A stretch of DNA of 64,000 nt from Nitrospira defluvii (GCF_905220995.1 NZ_CAJNBJ010000001.1:806001-870000); one strand, 5' to 3'; counted from the stretch's first letter, positions 8,671 through 16,160 are shown. Numbers and translations: made by a program. Notes: a model not told the origin generated them from the letters alone.

Positions 8671-8835
8671 GTGTCGGAACCGACCGTGGCTTGCTCGAAC
8701 CAGGGAGACCGGAGCGATGAGCGCCTCACGCTGGACCAACTGGTTGCGCTCACCGATGAGCAAGCCCTCGTGCGCCTGGGGCTTGAACTGATGGAGGCCT
8801 TCGCACGGGCCGAAGGGCGCAGCTTGTGGCATTAG
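8671..8835 (+). CDS. Small protein (54 aa) leading the Fe-S operon
   Basis: The GTG at 8671 follows AGGAAGG and opens a 54-residue frame (start MSEPTVACSNQGDRSDERLT) with a helical C-terminal half (LDQLVALTDEQALVRLGLEL). The frame is open further upstream (TTG at 8614), but the ribosome site favours 8671. It is not a recognised family. As the first gene after the sigma-54 promoter and 46 bp before iscU, it may be an accessory protein of Fe-S assembly. Confidence 0.55.
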   Translation: MSEPTVACSNQGDRSDERLTLDQLVALTDEQALVRLGLELMEAFARAEGRSLWH

Positions 8836-8881
8836 CGGACAGTGCTCGTCTCTGTTCAGACTTGCACGAGGAGAAACGAAC

Positions 8882-9334
8882 ATGGCCTACAGCGAGAAAG
8901 TTGTCGATCACTTCACCCGCCCGCGGAACATGGGCAGCATGCCGAAAGAGGCGCCGGACGTCGGCACCGGGATCGTGGGCGCTCCTGAATGCGGCGATGT
9001 GATGAAGCTCCAGATCAAGGTGCAGCACGACACGATCGTCGATGCGAAGTTCAAGACGTTCGGCTGCGGGTCGGCGATCGCGAGTTCCAGCCTGGCCACC
9101 GAATGGCTGAAGGGCAAAACCATCGAGCAAGCAGCTGCGATCAAGAATACGGACATCGTCCACGAGCTCAATCTGCCGCCGGTCAAGATCCACTGCTCCG
9201 TCCTCGCCGAAGATGCGATCAAGGCGGCGTTGTCCGACTTTCGGCGCAAAAGCGACGTTGCGCGGAACCCGGTGTCGGGACTGAGCCGCGACAGCGGATC
9301 AAGTCCTGACAGATCTGTGGAGGAAGCGGGATGA
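8882..9334 (+). CDS. iscU: IscU/NifU-N type Fe-S cluster scaffold
   Basis: A 150-residue protein whose first 125 residues match IscU. It has the three cluster-ligating cysteines at C37 (PECGD, with D39), C62 (FGCGSAIAS) and C105 (KIHCSVLAEDA). LPPVK just before C105 is the site recognised by the HscA chaperone in Enterobacteria. The scaffold receives sulfur and iron and passes 2Fe-2S or 4Fe-4S clusters to carriers. The C-terminal 25 residues (from SDVARNPVSG) are a polar extension without known function. A strong ribosome site GAGGAG precedes the ATG. Its stop overlaps the next start (ATGA). No cysteine desulfurase is encoded in the operon. Confidence 0.93.
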   Translation: MAYSEKVVDHFTRPRNMGSMPKEAPDVGTGIVGAPECGDVMKLQIKVQHDTIVDAKFKTFGCGSAIASSSLATEWLKGKTIEQAAAIKNTDIVHELNLPPVKIHCSVLAEDAIKAALSDFRRKSDVARNPVSGLSRDSGSSPDRSVEEAG

Positions 9335-9675
9335 ATTGTCCCCGATGCAGCGGCTTGATGATGCGGGATGACTATTTTGATCTGCAGGATGAGGCCGGCC
9401 GGTGCACGTTCGTCGCCTGGCGCTGCCTGATCTGCGGAGAAGTCCTGGATCCAGTGATCCTGAAGCATCGGGAGGCGCCACCCGCGCCGATGGTAGACCG
9501 GGCACGGCCTCTACTCCATCGGACCGTCTCGGTACGCACGAGAAAAGGGGCGGGCCGTTCCAGAGACCCCTGGAACGATCCGGACGGAGCGGCCCTGGCG
9601 CTGGGCGCGAACGAGCTGGCGGACCTTGACCTTGGTAATCGCATCGCAGCCGAGTTGGAAGATGTGGACGTGTAA
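9331..9675 (+). CDS. Zinc-ribbon-like small protein of the Fe-S operon
   Basis: A 114-residue protein starting MNCPRCSGLMMRDDYFD, with a second pair CLICG about 25 residues on, giving a CxxC...CxxC metal site (zinc ribbon or possibly an Fe site). The rest is polar, with arginines in the middle and an acidic, leucine-rich end. It overlaps iscU by four bases (ATGA), so translation is coupled, and lies 18 bp before the ferredoxin gene. No specific family name can be given; a role in delivery of metal or regulation of the operon is speculation. Confidence 0.7.
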   Translation: MNCPRCSGLMMRDDYFDLQDEAGRCTFVAWRCLICGEVLDPVILKHREAPPAPMVDRARPLLHRTVSVRTRKGAGRSRDPWNDPDGAALALGANELADLDLGNRIAAELEDVDV

Positions 9676-9693
9676 CAGGAGGAGAACATCTCT

Positions 9694-10041
9694 ATGGCGT
9701 TATTGATCACCGATGAATGCATTTCCTGCGGAGCCTGCTTGCCGGAGTGTCCCAACGAAGCGATCTTTGAAACGCGCAGTGACGCCGAAGCCAAGGGCCA
9801 CCATGTGGGGGACGGCCAAGGCGTCGGTGACAGCATCTACGTCATCACCCATGAGCGCTGCACGGAGTGCGTCGGCCATTTCGACGAGCCGCAGTGCGCC
9901 GCGGTCTGTCCAGTCGACAATTGTTGCATCTCCGACCCGGCCTATCCGGAATCGAAAGATGTGCTATTGGAACGGGCCAAGCAACTGAATCCGGACAAAG
10001 AGATCCATCCAGACAAGGTCTGGAGCGGCGTGCGCGGATAG
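9694..10041 (+). CDS. Bacterial-type ferredoxin, two 4Fe-4S clusters (YfhL-like)
   Basis: A 115-residue protein starting MALLITDECISCGACLPECP, the CxxCxxCxxxCP motif of the first 4Fe-4S cluster. The second motif is split, with CTECVGHFDEPQCAAVCP followed by DNCC, a longer loop typical of YfhL- or FdxN-type ferredoxins. It should carry electrons at low potential, perhaps for cluster assembly or for a partner oxidoreductase. The ribosome site AGGAGG is good. It is the third Fe-S-related gene of the operon, which continues with a Rieske protein 32 bp downstream. Confidence 0.9.
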   Translation: MALLITDECISCGACLPECPNEAIFETRSDAEAKGHHVGDGQGVGDSIYVITHERCTECVGHFDEPQCAAVCPVDNCCISDPAYPESKDVLLERAKQLNPDKEIHPDKVWSGVRG

Positions 10042-10073
10042 TCCGGCCGATTGGATCCGTCGAGAGGGGATCG

Positions 10074-10430
10074 ACGGCTGAGTTTGTCCGGGTCGCGCGC
10101 GTGGGCGATGTTCCGACGGACAGCGGCCGCATCGTCGCGGTCGGACAGCACTCCATCGCGCTTTTCAATGTCGATGGCTCGTTCTTCGCAATAGACAATA
10201 CCTGCGCCCATCGCGGCGGTCCGCTCGGAGAAGGAGAGCTGGAGGGAGAAGTCGTGACCTGTCCTTGGCACAGTTGGGAATATAACGTCCGAACGGGTCT
10301 CTCGCTGACGACACCTTCCGCCTCCGTCGAGATCTACGAAATGCAGGTCGACGGCGAAGATGTCAAGGTCCGATTGCAGGGACGGTCATTTCGGAAACAT
10401 CTCTCTCATAAGCAAAGGAGCCATTCATAA
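10074..10430 (+). CDS. Rieske 2Fe-2S ferredoxin-like protein, apparent ACG start
   Basis: The frame encodes a small Rieske ferredoxin, as in NirD or dioxygenase ferredoxins. CAHRGGPLGEG and CPWHSWEYN supply the Cys-His pairs of a 2Fe-2S cluster. Homology suggests the protein begins (M)AEFVRVARVGDVP, but that first codon is ACG at 10074. There is no ATG, GTG or TTG in the right place; the next in-frame start is GTG at 10101, which would cost nine residues. A purine-rich ribosome site (GAGAGGGG at 10062-10069) precedes the ACG. The frame is open further upstream, overlapping the ferredoxin gene, but that part is not Rieske-like. Confidence 0.8.
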   Translation, partial: TAEFVRVARVGDVPTDSGRIVAVGQHSIALFNVDGSFFAIDNTCAHRGGPLGEGELEGEVVTCPWHSWEYNVRTGLSLTTPSASVEIYEMQVDGEDVKVRLQGRSFRKHLSHKQRSHS

Positions 10431-10484
10431 TCACCATCACCCCTTACGCGGAACAGAAAATTCGCGAGTTCGTGCAGCAAGAGC

Positions 10485-10748
10485 ATGCAGCCCGCCGGCC
10501 TGCGGATCTATGTGCGCAGGGGAGGCTGCCAGGGCTACCAATACGGCATGGCGCTCGAATCCACCATCGCCGAGGACGACACGGTCATCGAACAGGGCGA
10601 CCTCAAGATCATCATGGATTCCCAGAGCGCTCCTCTGCTTCAGGGAGCCGAGGTCGAATACTTGGACAGCGTGCAAGGCTCCGGCTTTTCCATCAAGAAC
10701 CCGCGAGCTAAGACGATGTGCGGTTGCGGCAGCTCATTCAGCGCCTGA
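10485..10748 (+). CDS. A-type Fe-S carrier (IscA/ErpA/HesB family), apparently frameshifted
   Basis: The frame from ATG 10485 gives 87 residues with the three conserved cysteines of A-type carriers (RRGGCQGYQYGM and MCGCGSSF near the end). The missing N-terminal strand lies in another frame, 10427-10490 (ITITPYAEQKIREFVQQEHA). It starts at an ATA codon with AAGGAG 6 nt before it. Removing one C from the CCC at 10491-10493 would join the two parts into a normal protein of about 107 residues. So this is either a genuine recent frameshift, a sequencing slip, or separate translation of the shorter form. A-type proteins pass clusters from IscU to target enzymes. Confidence 0.75.
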   Translation: MQPAGLRIYVRRGGCQGYQYGMALESTIAEDDTVIEQGDLKIIMDSQSAPLLQGAEVEYLDSVQGSGFSIKNPRAKTMCGCGSSFSA

Positions 10749-10788
10749 AGAGCACATGGACAGGCGCGCCTGAACGGAAAGGAGTACG

Positions 10789-10854
10789 ATGATGATTCCG
10801 ACCATTACGCTTCGCGCGCTGAGAGATCAATTGATGAGTGGAACTCGATGTTGA
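10789..10854 (+). pseudogene. Truncated gene start, rhodanese-like (21 codons)
   Basis: After a strong ribosome site (AAAGGAG) the ATG at 10789 opens a frame that stops after 21 residues (MMIPTITLRALRDQLMSGTR). That beginning resembles the first strand and helix of single-domain rhodanese sulfurtransferases, which would suit an Fe-S operon. The frame ends about 60 bp before the left attachment site of the integrative element, and no remainder of the gene is seen at the other end. The rhodanese assignment is inference from a short segment. Confidence 0.35.
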
Positions 10855-10915
10855 GACGAGGATGTCTGCACGGGAGTCGTGGCGGATCGAATAACTTCAA
10901 CGATCCTTCGATCAG

Positions 10916-10961
10916 ATGGTGCGCCCGGAGGGACTTGAACCCCCAACCCTCGGATCCGAAG
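10916..10961. repeat. attL, copy of the 3' end of tRNA-Arg
   Basis: 46 bp identical to 18334-18379. It contains the reverse complement of the tRNA from the anticodon stem to the CCA end but lacks the 5' half, so it is a recombination scar rather than a second tRNA gene. Confidence 0.9.
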
Positions 10962-11085
10962 GCGGACAAAGCACCGTTGAGACAGACGGCGATCAAGGAG
11001 GACAGATGGATATGTTCTCTTTGTAAAACAAATGGTTATGTATCAACGCATGAAGACCAATGACGACTGAGGCATACCTGGAATC

Positions 11086-11155
11086 GGGGCCAGAACCGTG
11101 ACCGAACCGTGACCAAAACCGGGACCAAAACCGGGGCCAAAACCGGGGCCAAGAG
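11086..11155. repeat. Tandem 12-bp repeats inside the left end, possible integrase arm sites
   Basis: Six imperfect tandem copies of a 12-bp unit (GTGACCAAAACC and close variants such as GGGGCCAAAACC) lie 125 bp inside attL. The same unit recurs at 18267-18290, just inside attR, in the same orientation. Repeats near both ends of an integrative element are typical arm-type binding sites for tyrosine integrases. The interval 10962-11277 holds no gene. Confidence 0.5.
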
Positions 11156-11277
11156 TTTGAGATGACAACGCAGTTCTTTTCCTGAAGGCCAACTGGATTT
11201 GGCCTCTCCTACAAACATTGGCCGTTGCGATTCCCAAGATAACGCAGACCGCGTAATGAAATGACAAAGGGGTGCAG

Positions 11278-12648
11278 TTACGCTCCTGAATGTATAGTCA
11301 CCTTATAACCCAATGCTGTAAGGCATTTACTTGAGCGACCATTGCGGGGCGGGAAGTGGTCTGGCATGGCCCAACCTACTATCTCGCCCAAACTGCTGAT
11401 GCCAAGATGCGCTATTCTCCACGTGTCACTATGAGTGGCTTCCCAAATCCTGAGTGGTACATCTGTAACGGTGCCACCATACAAGACAAAAAATATCACC
11501 TCTTTGACAGTCTTCCCATTACCGGACATTTGCGTTAAAAGGAATTGTGCCAGAAGATTAATACATTGTTCCTGATCTTTTGGAGGCGCATTCTTAGGGA
11601 GTCCGTAAGTTTGGTTGTCCACACGCAAGGAGTGATCGCGCATAGCGTGAATCCTCGCGCATACCTCGCGAAATTCCGTATCAGTCAGATGTAACAATTG
11701 CTCCTTAGAAAGGAGTCTTCGTAAAAAAGGAGCCCATTCATCAATGGTTCGGTTCTCTTCATGGGGAGGAGAATCTAATTTATGCCACCATGAGAACGCT
11801 GCAAGTAGCGCCCGCTCAGGATTATCTTTATGCATTTCATAGAGCTTCTGATGTTTCGAGGCATTTCCTTCCTTAACGTTGGAGTAATAGTGTGCGTGTA
11901 AAAATTGGTCTGCCTGTACGCCTCTCGGGACATCGCTTCCTATCCAAGAAGGACGAACGTCGGGATTAGATATCCGTTGACCAATATCACGGAGAATCTG
12001 CAAGGTATCATTCCACTCTTTTAGGAAAGATTCTCGGATCTTCGTGTTGCTGTTTACCGAGTCGACGGAAATCAAGCTCTCGAGGCGAGGAATACGACGG
12101 TTTTTATCAAATTCATGCTGGAGCTCATTTTGGTACTGCCTCAAACCTTGCGCTGCGACCTCCGCCTCACGGAGTTCAGCAAGAATTTCATCTGTTAGGG
12201 CATGTGCGTACCTATCGACTCTTTCGAAAAACTGTTCCAGCTGAAGATCAATACCGTCCTGAATCAACTCCGTCTCCGTGAGAAATAAGCCACACTCAAT
12301 ATTTCTATACCAGCCGCTATCAGTGAGATTTGCGGACCCAATATATGCACCATAGCCGCCCCACCAAATTACTTTCGGATGGAAAAGCTCTGGAACTAAT
12401 TTACATACAAAATTGGGGGATCGCCGCAACAGAAACCGTTCAAGCAGAGCTATCGAGATCGGTGCCTTAAGTGGATCGTAAGTTCCCCAGAATTGCATGG
12501 GTATGTTTTTACTTAAACTAAATTCAATTAGTTTTGGGTTCCCATGCGCGAATGCTACGGCCACCTTTATCCAGTTACAGTCGTGGACACAGTCATGGAG
12601 ACAGTCAGTTAACCAAGCATTATTAACTTTACCGGCGATAAACTTCAT
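11278..12648 (-). CDS. Phospholipase-D-like (single HKD motif) protein, element cargo
   Basis: A 456-residue protein. HPK at 90-92 followed by YIGSANLT at 102-109 forms one HKD motif (HxK...GSxN) of the phospholipase D superfamily. With a single motif, it probably acts as a dimer, like the PLD nucleases of restriction or other defence systems. The remaining 330 residues are mostly helical and not recognised. It lies last in a same-strand series with a protease and two proteins of unknown function, in AT-richer DNA of the integrative element. Nuclease or phosphodiesterase activity is likely; a role in defence is inference. Confidence 0.75.
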   Translation of the reverse strand: MKFIAGKVNNAWLTDCLHDCVHDCNWIKVAVAFAHGNPKLIEFSLSKNIPMQFWGTYDPLKAPISIALLERFLLRRSPNFVCKLVPELFHPKVIWWGGYGAYIGSANLTDSGWYRNIECGLFLTETELIQDGIDLQLEQFFERVDRYAHALTDEILAELREAEVAAQGLRQYQNELQHEFDKNRRIPRLESLISVDSVNSNTKIRESFLKEWNDTLQILRDIGQRISNPDVRPSWIGSDVPRGVQADQFLHAHYYSNVKEGNASKHQKLYEMHKDNPERALLAAFSWWHKLDSPPHEENRTIDEWAPFLRRLLSKEQLLHLTDTEFREVCARIHAMRDHSLRVDNQTYGLPKNAPPKDQEQCINLLAQFLLTQMSGNGKTVKEVIFFVLYGGTVTDVPLRIWEATHSDTWRIAHLGISSLGEIVGWAMPDHFPPRNGRSSKCLTALGYKVTIHSGA

Positions 12649-12773
12649 GACATCTCAATAAACGGCTATCTTCAGATCGGTGGGTGGATTCGGCTTCCCA
12701 AGCGGCATGTTTACGAGAGTGTGCCGGAGGTAATGGCGCAAGTATGGCTCAATACACACATTTTGATTTCCTG

Positions 12774-13217
12774 TCACCCAGGGCCGAAGTAAAACAGATT
12801 GCTAGCTGGATCAACTGCAAATTTTACTCGTTCAAGAAAACCGGTGTATCCGAGGAAATTGCCGTATCTCCACCCCCGCTCCACTGCCACTATCGCATTG
12901 ACTAGTAATGAATCTCCCTGCTGCGCCAAAATCTGCACCGGGATATTTTTAAGCCTAAACTTAAAACTACCAGCCCGTGTACTAATTGGTACAATTTCTC
13001 CTTGATCATCAAACAGATCTAATGCTTCAGCTATGTCAGCGTCTAAGATTGACCATGCTGCCCCTGTGTCCACCTGGGCTAGTACAGCCTGACCTAAGGA
13101 ATCGGGTTCGATCCTTACCCAGATTTTTGAAGTCGGCCCCTGGAGGCTTTCCGATTGATCAAAAAAACTTGCCATCCCAGTACTAAAACTGGAGCCGTCT
13201 AATTGCTGTAGGGACAT
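12774..13217 (-). CDS. Retropepsin-like aspartic protease, element cargo
   Basis: A 147-residue protein with the active-site motif VDTGAAWSILD (about residues 48-58), preceded by a strand (LAQVDTG) and followed by a hydrophobic strand plus glycine (NFLGYTGFLERVKFAVD) as in clan AA retropepsins. These enzymes act as homodimers, each subunit giving one Asp. The C-terminal sequence matches the flap-to-C-strand pattern of bacterial members. Its start is 11 bp after the stop of the DUF5678-like gene, so it is co-transcribed. The substrate is unknown. Identification of the fold is fairly safe; activity is inferred from the DTG. Confidence 0.72.
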   Translation of the reverse strand: MSLQQLDGSSFSTGMASFFDQSESLQGPTSKIWVRIEPDSLGQAVLAQVDTGAAWSILDADIAEALDLFDDQGEIVPISTRAGSFKFRLKNIPVQILAQQGDSLLVNAIVAVERGWRYGNFLGYTGFLERVKFAVDPASNLFYFGPG

Positions 13218-13228
13218 TTAGATAAGGT

Positions 13229-13885
13229 CTAAACTACGCGATGAATGAGGACTGATGGAGTAGGCTTCAAATTACTGAGAATCTCACGTAGCTCTCGCAG
13301 GTTATGGGAATTCGCTACAAGACGATCCCCCTCTATAGCTACCCACTGACCCCGATATTTATGTGATTCGGTTTTAAGCCACATGAATTCTTGGGTACGA
13401 TCAACGTCATGTACTTGTGTCCGCGTCACAGTAGGCGGTGCAAGGACTTTTCGCAGCCCTTCCACCTGCTCGGTGGAAGCTAGATTCAGAGGAATTGCAG
13501 CAAGTAGACTTCTAGCGTAGGAGAGTTGCTCAGCCTCCAGCGCCTGTCGAATTGCCTGGGTATAGAAAGCAAGCTCATCGCCTAAGCCCGAGGAAGCTAC
13601 ATACCGTCTCGGCCTTTTTTCATGTTCAAACCCACCAGATGGATTATGAACCAGTCCATTCGCAATTCTGAACCTTAAGGGGACTGAGATCGCTTGAGAT
13701 AGGCTGCTGCTTGAGGCCATAAAGTTTTCAGAATGATGGGCCAGCAAAGCATGGCTGTCCCACGGAGATGTCCCTGCGACCCCTTGATGTTCACCTGCGG
13801 CAAGGGAGCTCGGGAATGTCACAGCGGAATACAACGGTCCCTGTAAGGGGCGCTGCTTCCGAATTTCAGGAGGACTTAGAATCAT
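13229..13885 (-). CDS. Protein with DUF5678-like C-terminal domain, element cargo
   Basis: A 218-residue protein. The last 55 residues (from WLKTESHKYRGQWVAIEGD, followed by RLVANSHNLRELREIL) match the small DUF5678 pattern, in which a conserved Y.G.WVA segment begins the domain. DUF5678 genes often lie beside retropepsin-like protease genes, as here; this is from memory. The N-terminal 150 residues are polar and unrecognised. The ATG at 13885 overlaps the upstream stop (ATGA), so the two genes are translationally coupled. Confidence 0.6.
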   Translation of the reverse strand: MILSPPEIRKQRPLQGPLYSAVTFPSSLAAGEHQGVAGTSPWDSHALLAHHSENFMASSSSLSQAISVPLRFRIANGLVHNPSGGFEHEKRPRRYVASSGLGDELAFYTQAIRQALEAEQLSYARSLLAAIPLNLASTEQVEGLRKVLAPPTVTRTQVHDVDRTQEFMWLKTESHKYRGQWVAIEGDRLVANSHNLRELREILSNLKPTPSVLIHRVV

Positions 13886-14553
13886 ATCTGTTTGAATCGG
13901 ACGTTCAAGGAAGCGAGCGCCTGTGCGACAAAATCCTTTGCCATTCTTCTCAATGAATCCACTCGAACCCGCTTGCCATCCCAGATGCCATAAATTCTGA
14001 GATAAATAGCATCCGTCACTGCGGCTGAGACATCTACCGTAATTGACGATAATAAGCGTTCATTTTCAGGTCCAAAATAAAAAACTGCTCCAGCTCCAGT
14101 CAGGGGACCTAGTCCTTCGGGCCCTTTTACCGTGAGACCGCCAATGAAATCCCTACTGGGCTTACCTTCCAACTTTGCATGCAATGCCGTTGCAACAGAG
14201 AACACCTTAAACGAAACACCGGAGCAACAATCGGTCACAGCCCCAAGAATATCTACTATCGCCTCGGAGTAATCATCGACGCGGTTTCTAGGCAACTCTG
14301 TGCATGTCACCTCTACTTTATCGTAGCGAATTTTTACATTCATGAGGTAGCTAAATAAGTAGAATCTGATATGACGCTCTCCAATTATTGCGCTATTCTC
14401 TGCTTGGAGCTCCGATATTTTCAATCCGTACTTTTCGAGACGTTTATAAAGAGTTTCTATTAACTTGGGGCCTTCAAAAAGAGAAAACTCAGGTTGGGCA
14501 TAGGTTGCCTCGATCCCTAACTCCGCTTTAACCACATCAAGATCGATTTGCAT
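13882..14553 (-). CDS. Uncharacterised protein, first gene of the cargo operon
   Basis: I do not recognise this 223-residue protein. It begins MQIDLDVVKAELGIEATYAQ (a GTG at 14565 is an alternative start), has alternating strand and helix segments, and a central glycine-rich part (GLTVKGPEGLGPLTGAGAVF). Strands such as HIRFYLFSYLMNVKIRY suggest a beta-rich fold that could be a sensor or structural partner. The DNA is AT-rich for this window. It overlaps the DUF5678-like gene by four bases, so it is very probably the first gene of the operon 14553-12774. No transmembrane segment is seen. Confidence 0.55.
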   Translation of the reverse strand: MQIDLDVVKAELGIEATYAQPEFSLFEGPKLIETLYKRLEKYGLKISELQAENSAIIGERHIRFYLFSYLMNVKIRYDKVEVTCTELPRNRVDDYSEAIVDILGAVTDCCSGVSFKVFSVATALHAKLEGKPSRDFIGGLTVKGPEGLGPLTGAGAVFYFGPENERLLSSITVDVSAAVTDAIYLRIYGIWDGKRVRVDSLRRMAKDFVAQALASLNVRFKQI

Positions 14554-14565
14554 ACTTAGCAGCAC

Positions 14566-15201
14566 CTCTAGAGGCTATCGCCTCTACTAATCGGATGTTA
14601 ACTGTCTAGCGGTCCGAAAACATCATACCTTAGATCATGTGCCTTGGGAAACAGAATCAGGCAGCTTGCGATCCTCTCATGAGGATCTAGTGACGATTAA
14701 AACCACCGATCTGACCGCAATGCCACACTGCAAAAGCATGAGCACTTATACTAAGCCACGAAGACATAACGGCTTAGACAATGAAGGCAGCTATATGGAT
14801 AACGCCTGCACCGATACGAACTGGACAAAGCCAGGATCCAGGAAGCATGGACTTTCGCCTACGGCCTAACGTCCAATCGGAATCCCATTCGTGAGACAGA
14901 GAAAATTCAGTCCTACTTTGACCATATAGATCAAGTGAAGCGGGGGCTGCGCCCCCGATCCCCCCGGCCGTCCGGTCCAGTGGTCCGGAACGGCCGGGCG
15001 GCCTCGTTGGGCGGAATGTTCGGGTGACCAATCTCTCCATGGTTTCAGTATCCCTGTTGTCTTCCCTGTGTCTGCAATCAACGATCAAGCAGAACGGCGG
15101 CCAAGCTGACGCATCGCCGCCTTCTGTAAGGATGGAGCATTGTTCCCTCTCACCCGTGACGGATAGTGGACGGGTGACAGGGAGAAATTGATTAGATTGG
15201 T
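14566..15201. other. Gene-free interval between cargo and replication genes
   Basis: About 640 bp with no supported gene. Short open frames on both strands have no ribosome site or recognisable composition. It includes two GC-rich hairpins (see 14942-14998) and should contain the promoter of the cargo operon near 14566-14640. Confidence 0.4.
14942..14998. repeat. Two adjacent GC-rich hairpins, possible origin or terminator
   Basis: GGGGGC-TGC-GCCCCC at 14942-14956 is followed by a longer imperfect hairpin (CCGGCCGT at 14964-14971 pairing with ACGGCCGG at 14990-14997, with further pairs inside and loop AGT). In an element with a replication-initiator-like gene such structures may mark a nick site or origin. 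They may equally be terminators; no T-run follows on either strand. Confidence 0.35.
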
Positions 15202-15444
15202 TCAGCGTCGCGCAGTGAGCCCCGCACACGCTACACAGAGCCAGATTTCGCATGTGGCGTCATACTCCCTATAACAAAACCGCACCCACGCCCGTTCGTA
15301 TTGGCAGAATTCACACAGCCGTTCCTTGGTATGTTCAGGACAGAGCCAGGCTTTTCGCGCCCGGTCGTATGTGGTCGCTTCCCGTCCGCAACAGGCTGAT
15401 CCGAACAAGCTTGGTTGCTTAAGGCTGCATCGATGCCAGATCAT
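15202..15444 (-). CDS. Cys-rich small protein (80 aa), possible zinc finger
   Basis: The ATG at 15444 is preceded by AGGAGGTGT and opens an 80-residue frame with nine cysteines, including SACCGR, CEFCQYER and CVACAG, arranged as two or more CxxC pairs. This fits a zinc-binding protein such as a small DNA-binding or adapter factor. It starts 2 bp after the stop of the Rep-like gene, so the two are translated together. No family is assigned. Frames open upstream of 15444 are not part of this gene. Confidence 0.5.
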   Translation of the reverse strand: MIWHRCSLKQPSLFGSACCGREATTYDRARKAWLCPEHTKERLCEFCQYERAWVRFCYREYDATCEIWLCVACAGLTARR

Positions 15445-15446
15445 CC

Positions 15447-16160
15447 TTACACCTCCTGATAGACGAGTCCCTTCCCCAACACCAGTTGCAGAATGGTGCC
15501 GCTGAACCAAATAGGATGCCCTGAAAGGAGATCCTCCCAAGTCTTGATAAAGACGATACGCGGGATTTCGATCTCACCCCTGATCCGTCGATAAGCGTTC
15601 CTGGTAGACCATTGATGCCGCATCTCTTCCCACAACCGACTGATAGGAAAGCCGAGGGAACGTTTCCAGGACCAGCACATATTCACGTAGCCGCATTGAT
15701 CCTGGACGTACTGGCTGATGACGTAGCGGCTCAGCCGGTTTCTTGAACGGTGACTGGGCTGATAGGCCTTGACCCAGACGACTGGAGCCCCGTGGAGGGA
15801 TTGCCATTGGGTCGAGAGCCATTCCTGTGAGATCCAGAACCGTCGAGCGCGTTCCCCATCCGGCACCCGCCAGGCCCAGAAGATATGGAGCACGCCATGC
15901 CCTTCTTCTGTCCGGACCTGGTAATACTCCAACCCCTGAAATCCCAGCTGCCGTTCAATCCTCTGGCGCAGTTGCTTGTGGTGGTAGGTGAGCTTCTCCG
16001 CATCCCCACCTTCCGCCGTGGACAGGGTGACCCAGAGCACTTGGAACTGATGACATTCTCAGAACCACAGCAGCGACCGGACTCGGTGATAGCCCCGCTT
16101 TTGCTTTCGAGTCCATTCCCCGGCAACGGGTTCCCGCCGGAACTCCTTCCAGCGGCTCAT
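15447..16160 (-). pseudogene. Replication-initiator-like gene with in-frame TGA
   Basis: The frame from ATG 16160 to stop 15447 encodes 237 codons with one internal TGA (complement 16059-16061), after 33 residues ending RVRSLLWF. The rest, starting at a GTG (16040) as a 197-residue frame, includes EEGHGVLHIFWAW, SRYVISQYV and WSWKRSLGFPISRLW, a pattern I associate with replication-initiator proteins of small replicons and phage-like elements. The ATG overlaps the excisionase stop (ATGA), supporting the longer start. Nonsense mutation of a Trp codon, or translation from GTG 16040, are both possible. The Rep assignment is from memory. Confidence 0.5.

Noticed and set aside
10916-10961. Second tRNA-Arg gene
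   Set aside because: Only the 3' half is present; no acceptor 5' strand or D arm. It is an attachment-site duplicate.
11043-11267. Minus-strand frame with GPGFGPGFGPGFG repeats
   Set aside because: The repeats are the 12-bp tandem array read as codons; no ribosome site.
14774-15253. Minus-strand frame after the Cys-rich 80-residue gene
   Set aside because: Overlaps that gene by about 50 bp and runs through the GC-rich hairpins; composition is not protein-like.
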